From JBAZWE01 sp041658605 (GTDB lineage Bacteria > Actinomycetota > Thermoleophilia > BMS3ABIN01): a stretch of 63,234 nt of DNA. Of the stretch, positions 53,979-63,234 are shown piece after piece. The stretch is taken from the NCBI GenBank assembly GCA_041658605.1, contig JBAZZU010000014.1, positions 1-63,234 on the forward strand, read 5' to 3'. Within the stretch, counting starts at the first letter, position 1. Every line of letters starts with the position of its first letter. A program made the position numbers and the translations under genes. The notes under the pieces are model-generated. The model did not search any database. It was not told the origin of the DNA and was given only the letters and a program-made list of their open reading frames with translations.

Positions 53979-54240
53979 GAAAACCTCCCAATAATTCCAT
54001 AGATTTGCTGCCGGACTTTCAATGCCTCCCGTCGAGAGTTCAGCCGAACGCCTAGCGCTTCAGTTGCGAGCGAATTGGAGTTGACTCGCTTTCGTTGGCG
54101 GCCAGATCATTTCTGCTCACTGTAGTGTCCAAACTTAAAGTGTAAACTAAAGCAGGTCAACTCCAACTCCACCTTACCCAATTAGCCTGTCACATTTATG
54201 AACCCGCCACAATGAAAGAGGGGCTGTATGAATGTTTTGT
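53979..54240. other. Gap with 11-bp inverted repeat and intron-like 21-mer
   Basis: Exact inverted repeats TTGGAGTTGAC (54075-54085) and GTCAACTCCAA (54156-54166) enclose TGGCGGCCAGATCATTTCTGC, also found in the 3' part of the 23S intron at 56822-57590. No gene is visible. It may be the remains of a mobile element. Confidence 0.45.
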
Positions 54241-55854
54241 TTAATCTGCATTCTTTAACACTAAATCTTCAATACGCTCCACGATTGCTTTTGAATTTGG
54301 CTCGTTTCCAGCGACTGTCCCGTTGCGTATTCTCGTATGCGATATCGCAGCGAATTGACCTTTTCCGTCCTCCTTTATTAGCTCGCCACCGCTCATTATC
54401 AACGGTTTGCCACCCGAAACTACGTCTTCATCTATTAAGCTGCCGCTTTTGTCTAGGATCGTGATGTGACATGTTTGCTCCATCCCAGGGAGTTCCATAT
54501 TTCCTACTAAAAATGTTTCATCCACTCTTTTAAAATCTTTTTCCAAAATGGCGATAAATTCTACCTCAGCAGGTATGTTAGCCCTTCTATCTCTGGGAAG
54601 ATCACGCCATACCTCGCTTAACGAAGAACCTGAGACCTCATCAAATACAGCAATTCGGATGTTAGACGACCTATCATCAATCCGATGAGATGAATATTGA
54701 ATCCCCGAATCTGAACTGCGTGGTATCTGGAAGCCCTCAAAGGCTTCTTGCGCTCGCTGCCATTCTGCATCACTCCACGACACCCAGAAAAGCAAAGAGC
54801 TAATCATAAGAACAATTAAGCCGCTAAGAAGCGTTATTTGTCTCCCATACGAAATTCTAAATACGCGCGCTCCATAATTTGCGCCGAAGGTAGCTATCCC
54901 AAAAGCCGCAGCCAAACTTAAAATTATGCCTGTAATTGACAGAATTGCAGAGGCAGCGATCCCACAAATGATTGAAACTACTGCCATGAACATGAAAAGA
55001 AACAGAAAAAGATTATTTTTTGTTCTTATACCATGGATCAACAATCTTTTATTAATCGCTACCGGGCCGCCCCTGTCATTGATTACAGCAAGTAGAATTG
55101 TTTCTGCTTCCTCTTGCCCAATGTGTTCCAGCCCGCGCTTGATCAGGTATCGTGCGTTAATGCGATCTAATTCTGCAAGTATTCGCTTATCAGAAATATG
55201 CTGAAGGTATTTACGCCATTCTTCTTCCTTGCGCTCCTGCCTGCTTGTAATTTCAGAAGTGACAATATTAATCGCATTCTCAAGTGATATGCCTGTAATG
55301 TTATTGTTAGTAAGGTAATGAGTATCAATCTGGTTTATTTCTCTTTGCAATTCCTCATCAGATAAATCTTTAATGCGTCTGAGCCATTCATCTTTATTTT
55401 TGGCGTCCTCTTTTGCTTTTATTCTCCCAGTTAGAGCGTTTTTTCCTCCTCGTCGGTACACCTCCATTAAAAAATAGTTCCAAATATCTTCCGATGGCAG
55501 TTTATTAAAGTTGCGTAGAGCTACGCTTTGTGACAAAACATCGTCCAATACATGCAATTCTGTTGCCCGTCCCTTGTTTACCTTGTCAATAACAATATCG
55601 ACCCCCTCTTGCCCACGTCTACGCTTCAAATCAAAAAGAAATAGGCCGACTCCACCCGCACTCTTAATAATCTCGCTTCCTCCCTTAAGGGTATCCAAGA
55701 GCTTTTCGTCTGATAAAGTGCCAATATATTCAATCCACATTTTTAAGGCAGGATTGCTACTCTGAGTATAATAATTCACTTTTAAATCCCAATATCTCGC
55801 GATTGCATACGACACAAGCGACGGATTCATCTGATTTTTCCGTCGCCAAAACAC
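54241..55854 (-). CDS. Unknown membrane protein, AT-rich, probably acquired
   Basis: A 537-residue protein. The first 290 residues are charged and helical with repeated DEEL...I..IDTHYL / DKRILAELDRINARYLI units. Two or three hydrophobic helices follow (about 290-360), then a 160-residue external or cytoplasmic domain (RRANIPAEVEFIAILEKDFKRVDETFLVGN). The codon use is markedly AT-richer than in the neighbours, which suggests horizontal transfer. The start may be GTG 55854 or, more likely, ATG 55830. No family recognised. Confidence 0.75.
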   Translation of the reverse strand: MFWRRKNQMNPSLVSYAIARYWDLKVNYYTQSSNPALKMWIEYIGTLSDEKLLDTLKGGSEIIKSAGGVGLFLFDLKRRRGQEGVDIVIDKVNKGRATELHVLDDVLSQSVALRNFNKLPSEDIWNYFLMEVYRRGGKNALTGRIKAKEDAKNKDEWLRRIKDLSDEELQREINQIDTHYLTNNNITGISLENAINIVTSEITSRQERKEEEWRKYLQHISDKRILAELDRINARYLIKRGLEHIGQEEAETILLAVINDRGGPVAINKRLLIHGIRTKNNLFLFLFMFMAVVSIICGIAASAILSITGIILSLAAAFGIATFGANYGARVFRISYGRQITLLSGLIVLMISSLLFWVSWSDAEWQRAQEAFEGFQIPRSSDSGIQYSSHRIDDRSSNIRIAVFDEVSGSSLSEVWRDLPRDRRANIPAEVEFIAILEKDFKRVDETFLVGNMELPGMEQTCHITILDKSGSLIDEDVVSGGKPLIMSGGELIKEDGKGQFAAISHTRIRNGTVAGNEPNSKAIVERIEDLVLKNAD

Positions 55855-56213
55855 GCATTTAGAACAGCCAAATATCTAATGTAAGAAAATCAATTTACGC
55901 CGAATTGGTTAATATGTCAACAATTATACCGTACTTAAATCCTGGTCGAAAACTTTTCTATGCCAAGAGATCGTTTCTATCATTTGGTAGTCTTCCTGGC
56001 TGACTACACGGATAATGTAATTGGAGAAATACTAATTAACCACGGACGAATTAGAGCTACAGATTCTGAGCGCGGGAGGTTTGAAGGCAACTTTTCGATG
56101 ACAACATTGGCTGCTGTTACACATCTGGATCATGAAACAATAAAACCGCCCTTGAGGACGGCACTGATAAAAGTAGAGGGACACGAATAATCGTGTCCCT
56201 CTGACTTAAATAA

Positions 56214-56331
<118 letters not shown>

Positions 56332-56350
56332 ACTTTTATTCAGTTGTGTT

Positions 56351-56415
56351 GTCGTTCTGAGGGCGAAGCATGAAGAATCTCGAAAAAGCAGATCCTTCGC
56401 TGCGCTCAGGATGAC
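56351..56415. repeat. REP-like palindrome 2
   Basis: A 65-bp element with imperfect inverted ends GTCGTTCTGAGGG and CGCTCAGGATGAC, between 23S and 5S. Further partial copies (CTCAGGATGAC) follow up to about 56462. Confidence 0.7.
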
Positions 56416-56654
56416 AGATGCCATGCTCATGATGACATTATGCCTTCCTGCTCAGGATGACAGATTCAGAGCATACCGGATTCCGGCATACCCTGAAAAC
56501 TGCATAGTGGTTAATGATGTTCATTTAAATCAAGCCCTCGGACAATTAGTACTGGTCTGCTGAACACATCACTGTGCTTACACATCCAGCCTATCAACCT
56601 TGTAGTCTACAAGGGTCCTTACCTGGTTAACCCAGTGGGAGAACTCATCTTAGG

Positions 56655-56691
<37 letters not shown>

Positions 56692-56821
56692 ATCCGCACG
56701 TAGCTAACCTGCAATGCCGTTGGCACGACAACAGATACACCAGAGGTGCGTTCGCTCCGGTCCTCTCGTACTAGGAGCCACTCCCTTCAATTCTCCTGCG
56801 CCCACGATGGATAGGGGCCGA

Positions 56822-57590
56822 CAGTATTGTTACTACCAGCGCGTCTCTGCTTCCGCGTTTTGAATTTACGCTCCGCTGGCGGCCAGATCATTTCTGCCTG
56901 GCTCTGCATGTCGCCATGCAGCTCGGACTATATCTTCACAGTCTTTTCCAAGACTGTGTTCGGCGTATAGTCTCTGAGGATTCTAGATCACTAACTATGT
57001 CGCTGTAACTTAATCTCCTGTACTTGCCGTTGCCGTTCATACTAAAGGCAACAGCCAGCAATTCGATAAAGCCATCTCGTTTCAGATGATTTCCTTCAGT
57101 CATCGCCCTCACTATTCTGGCGAATTTCCTGAATTCATCATCCTTTGCTGAGATTATTGGATACGTTTCAAAGAAAGGAATTACTTTCGTAAGCAGATCT
57201 TCCCTGTTTCGTACAACCAGGACACTAGTCTTGTCCCTGTTATTACCAGGATGATTCTGCTTTATATACCCACATCCAAGAGTATCTTTGATGATTGCCA
57301 ACACTGAATTTCGTTCCACATTCTGACTTACACGAAATTCAGGTATTAACTGGTAACCAACCAATACGTACCTACTCTTCTGGATGGAGACGTGAAAGCT
57401 CCCTTCGCCGTCAACGTACCCTGCGATATAGCAACCTAGTCTTTCCTGCTGATTGTCTGCACCTGTCACGTTGTCACTATTGTAAACATCCCATCGGACA
57501 GAACCAATGGCCATTCACAATGAGTAGTGCAGGATACACAGAGTTTCCAGCATTTAGCCGAATTTATAGACAGCAGTGCCCCTTTGCTCT
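56822..57590 (-). mobile_element. Group I intron 1 with LAGLIDADG endonuclease, 23S helix 93
   Basis: A 769-nt insertion. The 5' exon ends in U (GAGACAGU) and the intron ends in G (AATACTG), as group I splicing requires. Core elements are visible on the minus strand: AATCAGCAGGAAAGA at about 57440-57460 (P4-P6 side), CCTCAGAGACTATACGCCG (56961-56979) and GAAGATATAGTCC (about 56925-56938), the paired P7 segments. By counting from A2602, the site is about E. coli U2604, next to the region used by the I-CreI intron. It carries the endonuclease frame 56936-57514. Confidence 0.88.
56936..57514 (-). CDS. LAGLIDADG homing endonuclease (single motif)
   Basis: A 192-residue protein with one LAGLIDADG helix, CYIAGYVDGEGSF (residues 28-40), whose last acidic residues bind the catalytic metal ions. 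Single-motif members such as I-CreI act as homodimers that cut the intron-less 23S gene so that the intron is copied in. The rest includes DTLGCGYIKQ and the NREDLLTKVIPFFETYPII segment typical of the family. The frame runs through core intron sequence at both ends, and its last codons overlap P7/P8, so the true start may be further in. It appears intact. Confidence 0.92.
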   Translation of the reverse strand: MAIGSVRWDVYNSDNVTGADNQQERLGCYIAGYVDGEGSFHVSIQKSRYVLVGYQLIPEFRVSQNVERNSVLAIIKDTLGCGYIKQNHPGNNRDKTSVLVVRNREDLLTKVIPFFETYPIISAKDDEFRKFARIVRAMTEGNHLKRDGFIELLAVAFSMNGNGKYRRLSYSDIVSDLESSETIRRTQSWKRL

Positions 57591-57706
<116 letters not shown>

Positions 57707-57733
57707 CTCCCGTCGATGTGGACTCTTGGGGAG

Positions 57734-57776
<43 letters not shown>

Positions 57777-57894
57777 CGGCAATTCCACTCTCAACCGCCG
57801 GATCATTAAGCCCTGCTTTCGCACCTGCTCGACTTGTAGGTCTCGCAGTCAAGCTCCCTTCTGCCTTTACACTCTACGCACGATTTCCGACCGT

Positions 57895-57925
<31 letters not shown>

Positions 57926-58112
57926 TTTTAGGAGGTGACCGCCCCAGTCAAACTGCCCACCTGACACTGTTCGGTAGCCGGATAACGGCCTACCGTTAGA
58001 AGCCCAGAACACCCAGGGTGGTATCCCAAGGGTGACTCCACCGAGACTAGCGTCCCGGCTTCAAAGTCTCCCACCTATCCTGGACGAGATGCACCAGACT
58101 CCAATATCAGGC

Positions 58113-58149
<37 letters not shown>

Positions 58150-58216
58150 GGGTAATCGGCATCTTCACCGATACTACAATTTCACCGAGTCCCTCGTTGA
58201 GACAGTGCCCAAGTCG

Positions 58217-58263
<47 letters not shown>

Positions 58264-58767
58264 CTCTCTGTTACTTTTTGACCAGCGGCGCAAGCATATG
58301 CCGCGGGCGGACCGGTCATTTCTGCCGGTCTCCCTATGTCGCCATAGGGTACGGACTATATCTTCAGCCGGGCTCAAGGCCCGGAAGTCTGGCGTATAGT
58401 CTCTGAGGATTGCAACAACCTGGATGGATTGTCCCGGTTCACCAGCTCCAGCTCGCGCCGGAGTGATGAAGACTCGTTCCATCACCATTTATAGTCTGAT
58501 TCAGCTCCGACCCGCGTCGAAGCATGACATTGACTTTGTGTTCTTCATCAAGATGAACCCGACAACCCAAACATACTTTCTGGCTGTTACTCTTTCCTGC
58601 TGATTGTCTGCACTCGACACATTGTCACTTTCGAAACATTCTCCAGTCATTCCGAAAAGCAGATCATTCGCTGCGCTCAGGATGACAATTGAAAACGTTT
58701 CGATGAGTAGTGCGAGATACTCAGAGTTTCCAGCATATGGCCAGATTTTACTAAGGCGACGTTATTC
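58264..58767 (-). mobile_element. Group I intron 2 without intact ORF, 23S position 1931
   Basis: A 504-nt insertion after CCTAAGGU (E. coli U1931 by counting from the H69 pseudouridines), with a terminal G (CAGAGAG). The same core segments as in intron 1 are found: AATCAGCAGGAAAGA near 58590, CCTCAGAGACTATACGCC near 58390-58407 and GAAGATATAGTCC near 58353-58365. Also shared are ATGCTGGAAACTCTG and GCACTACTCAT near the 5' end, so the two introns are related. No endonuclease frame is intact. A REP-like palindrome (58646-58686) lies inside. Confidence 0.87.
58646..58686. repeat. REP-like palindrome 3, inside the intron
   Basis: A 41-bp element GTCATTCCG...CGCTGCGCTCAGGATGAC sharing AAAAGCAGATC.TTCGCTGCGC with the copy at 56351-56415. 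It lies in a peripheral part of intron 2 where it probably does not disturb splicing. Confidence 0.7.
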
Positions 58768-58810
<43 letters not shown>

Positions 58811-58989
58811 AGTTTCAAAGCTTCGCCCGAAGGCTAACCTCTCCACGTAACCTTCCGGCACCGGGCAGGCGTCAACCCCTATACGTCGTCTTGCGACTTA
58901 GCAGAGGCCTGTGTTTTTGGTAAACAGTCGCTTGGGCCTATTCACTGCGGCCTCCTCACGCTCAGGAGAGCAAGTCTCCGTCACGCTAA

Positions 58990-59022
<33 letters not shown>

Positions 59023-60225
59023 TTTTGCCGAGTTCCTTAACGAGGGTTCTCTCGATCACCTTGGTATTCTCTACCTGCCCACCTGTGTCGGTTTGCGGTA
59101 CGGGCACCATAATTACTCCCTAGAGGCTTTTCTTGGCGGCATGGATTCAGCGACTCGCCTACTGTAATTTTCGGCTGACATCGCGTCTCAGGCTGTGTGG
59201 CTCCCGGATTTACCAAAGAACCGCCCTACTCGCTTGTCCCTGGTCGACCATCGCCAGGGTTCGCTTATCCGACCGCGTCCCCCCATCGGTCAAATGCAAT
59301 ATGGTGGTACGGGAATATCAACCCGTTGTCCATCGCCTACGCCTTTCGGCCTCGGCTTAGGTCCCGACTTACCCTGAGCTGATTAGCATTGCCCAGGAAA
59401 CCTGGGGCATTCGGTGGGGAAGTTTCTCGCTTCCCTTTCGTTACTCATTCCAGCATTCTCTCTTCCTTGGCGTCCACGGCTGGCTTGCCGCCGCCGCTTC
59501 AATCGCCAAGGAATGCTCTCCTACCAATCGCAGTAAACTGCGATTCCATAGCTTCGGCAACTGACTTGAGCCCCGTTGAATTATCGGCGCACGAACACTT
59601 GACCAGTGAGCTGTTACGCACTCTTTAAAGGAATGGCTGCTTCTAAGCCAACCTCCTGGTTGTCTCGACACTCGAACATCCTTTTCCACTTAGCCAGTAT
59701 TTAGGGGCCTTAGCTGATGGTCTGGGCTCTTACCCTCTCGACTACGAAGCTTATCCCCCGCAGTCTGACTCCCGCGCTCTTAAGTTATGGTCTTCGGAGT
59801 TTGTCTGGATTCGGTAACCTGGTGGGGCCCCTAGTCCAAACAGTGCTCTACAGCCATAACTAAACACGCGAGGCCATACCTAAATATGTTTCGGAGAGAA
59901 CCAGATATCCCCGAGCTTGATTAGCCTTTCACTCCGATCCACAGGTCATCCCCTTGGCTTTCACCCCAAGTGGGTTCGGGCCTCCACGAGGTCTTACCCT
60001 CGCTTCACCCTGCCCATGGATAGATCGCTCGGCTTCGGGTCTGCCGCGCCTGACTTATTCGCCCTATTAAGACTCGCTTTCGCTGCGGCTCCGCTCATCG
60101 CTTAACCTTGCCAGACACGAGCAACTCGCTGGATCGTTATGCAAAAAGCACGCCATCACATTGGCAAGCCAATGCTCTGACCGCTTGTAGGCGCAAGGTT
60201 TCAGGTACTATTTCACTCCCCTTCC

Positions 60226-60273
<48 letters not shown>

Positions 60274-60534
60274 TGGGTAGTATTTAGCCTTACGGGGTGG
60301 TCCCCGTAGATTCCGACGGAATTTCACGTGTACCGCCGTACTCAGGAGGCTATCCAGGGAGGACAACAGTTTTCGCGTACGGGGCTTTTACCCTTTATCG
60401 CAGCCTGTTCCAAGGCTTTCCGCTAACCGCTGTCTTTGTAACTCCCCGGCACCATTGCAGTGGCACCAAGATAACTCCTACAACCCCAATCAAGCTTGGC
60501 CTGCAAGCAGTAACACTTGATTGGTTTAGGCTGA

Positions 60535-60567
<33 letters not shown>

Positions 60568-60798
60568 GGTTTCTTTCACTTCCTCAGGGTACTGAGATGT
60601 TTCACTTCCCCTGCTTACCTTCCTTACCCTATGTGTTCAGGTAAGGATACGTGCGCATTACCGCACGTGGGTTCCCCCATTCGGAAATCCCCGGGTCATA
60701 GGTTGTTCGGCACCTAACCGGGGCTTATCGCAGCCTGCCGCGTCCTTCATCGGCTCCCAGCGCCAAGGCATTCACCTTGCGCCCTTAATAACTTGATG

Positions 60799-61201
60799 TT
60801 AAAGAACACCATTACCACTATGCAGTTTTCAAGGTACACGCCGGAAAACCGGCTATTTGAACAGCTGGGCCATAAAGGCCTGACGCCGTTCAAAACTTTA
60901 AAAAATTTTTATGAAAAAAGTGGAAAAATCCATATCTCCACTTTCCTGTGATCTCAATCAGAAGGGACAGACCCGCGGGTTGCCCGTCTTGCGCCAGCGG
61001 CGCCTTTCTCCCGCGGGCATCCACGGAAAAACCCGCACACCAGGAAAGCGCGCGGTCTTTCAAAACTAAACAGCATGAGTGTGCCTCCGGCCTGTTCCGA
61101 CATTCCGGACTTCCTGCGGTGAGCTCAAAATCACTGCATTGATCCTTGTGTCAAACCGGGGCACTAACCAGTGTTGACGTTATTTCTAAGGGTACTCCCT
61201 A
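60799..61201 (-). other. 16S-23S internal transcribed spacer without tRNA genes
   Basis: About 400 nt with no tRNA-like cloverleaf that I can find. It contains one strand of the 23S processing stem (60801-60834) and one strand of the 16S processing stem (61054-61079, pairing with 62915-62940 over 26 nt with one mismatch). Confidence 0.8.
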
Positions 61202-62748
<1,547 letters not shown>

Positions 62749-63194
62749 GAGTTGCTTCACGAACTCCCGTGACACAAGGTCACGGTCTGTCCGGGAATAT
62801 CGTTCTTTTGAGCTTGATCTATTGATAGTCTCCATACGGAGCCATCAAAGAAATTGACTGGTTATTACAGGTTAACCGGATCCTTCGAATAAACCGTCGG
62901 ATCCGATTCGCTGTCTCATGCTGTTTAGTTTTCAAAGACCGGTTGCGCCCCCGAGGGTGTACGCAGCGGATTGACGGGCAATCTGTTTCTGCCCGGTCGA
63001 CCCGGTTTCAAACATGTCCGGCGCGCGGCTTTCGCTGCCGCCGAACCGCATTTCGTGGCAATAAAAATGCCACCGGAAACACACGGTGGCACGCCGCAGC
63101 ACTCTATTCCAGAGTGGCCGCTCTAGCGTGTCCTCCCGTATATAGAAGAAGTTTTATCGTTTACCAAGTGCTTCCTTCTCCTTACCGAATTAGT
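62749..63194 (-). other. rRNA operon leader
   Basis: The leader between the promoter and 16S holds no protein gene. It contains one strand of the 16S processing stem (62915-62940) and several strong hairpins, such as TGCCACCG/CGGTGGCA at 63069-63092, usual in rRNA leaders. Confidence 0.7.
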
Positions 63195-63224
63195 AGTATA
63201 GTCCCCCCCAATGGCAGAAGTCAA
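63195..63224 (-). promoter_or_regulatory. rRNA operon promoter
   Basis: On the minus strand -35 TTGACT (63219-63224), an 18-bp spacer and -10 TATACT (63195-63200), followed by an AT-rich start region. It is the best sigma-70-type promoter in the window and drives the operon from about 63187. Confidence 0.85.
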
Positions 63225-63234
63225 GGCAATTTCA

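Noticed and set aside
55960..56190. A 76-codon plus-strand frame beginning MPRDRFYHLVVF
   Set aside because: It has no ribosome binding site, runs into the terminator and hairpin of repeat copy C and has no recognisable family. It could be a gene fragment cut by the repeat, but the support is too weak to annotate.
60799..61201. Possible tRNA-Ile or tRNA-Ala in the 16S-23S spacer
   Set aside because: I found no GGTTCRANTCC T-loop or cloverleaf. The conserved-looking stretches are explained by the 16S and 23S processing stems.

Overview
The window looks like a chromosomal segment of an anaerobic, deep-branching, moderately high-GC Gram-positive-type bacterium, probably an uncultured Actinobacteriota lineage. 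This is an inference. It rests on formate-tetrahydrofolate ligase, a superoxide reductase-like protein, LarC, a class E-like sortase with an LPXTG protein, HD-GYP and SpoIIE signalling, and several genes that appear to be leaderless (a TATA-like -10 box 5-10 nt before ATG). The 16S gene (61202-62748) is present and would settle the phylum.

Layout. 0.2-4.8 kb: a minus-strand signalling operon (sigma-54-type activator, NifX-like protein, Cache histidine kinase, receiver, truncated kinase). 5.1-7.2 kb: a GT-C glycosyltransferase followed by a tiny Ser/Gly-rich surface protein. 7.4-22.3 kb: metabolism and signalling (fhs, larC, HD-GYP sensor, zinc protease, old yellow enzyme, acyl-CoA ligase, SOR, DUF3786). 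22.5-25.7 kb: a large SpoIIE phosphatase. 25.8-29.1 kb: a surface-protein module made of an LPXTG protein, a sortase and an ECF sigma factor fused to its own anti-sigma domain, a membrane helix and an ectodomain. 29.2-40 kb: metallophosphoesterase, a second tiny surface protein with two GT-C glycosyltransferases, epimerase, glycoside hydrolase and GT4. 41.3-51.4 kb: three very large hybrid histidine kinases, with a GGDEF-gene remnant between two of them. 51.6-63.2 kb: a minus-strand rRNA operon and its rearranged 3' flank.

The strongest candidate for an undescribed system is at 25.8-29.2 kb. The sigma/anti-sigma fusion gene, the sortase gene and the LPXTG gene are each preceded by the same bipartite motif, CGTAAGT(T/A)TC-N12-CGT(C/T)ATA(A/C)G, with identical spacing. 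This suggests one autoregulated regulon run by a membrane-tethered sigma factor. The sortase has Asp where the catalytic His is expected, and the LPXTG transcript carries an unannotated 43-codon leader ORF. Two further loci (5.1-7.2 kb and 31.0-34.8 kb) repeat the order GT-C glycosyltransferase, ~120-nt spacer, tiny protein ending in a shared TGAE-type C-terminal anchor.

The rRNA operon is also unusual. The 23S gene carries two group I introns (after about E. coli U1931 and U2604), one with a LAGLIDADG endonuclease and one whose open frame is gone and which holds a REP-like palindrome. Downstream, the 5S/terminator unit exists in three direct copies (one truncated) that bracket a HigBA toxin-antitoxin pair and a 3.4-kb module with two unknown genes.
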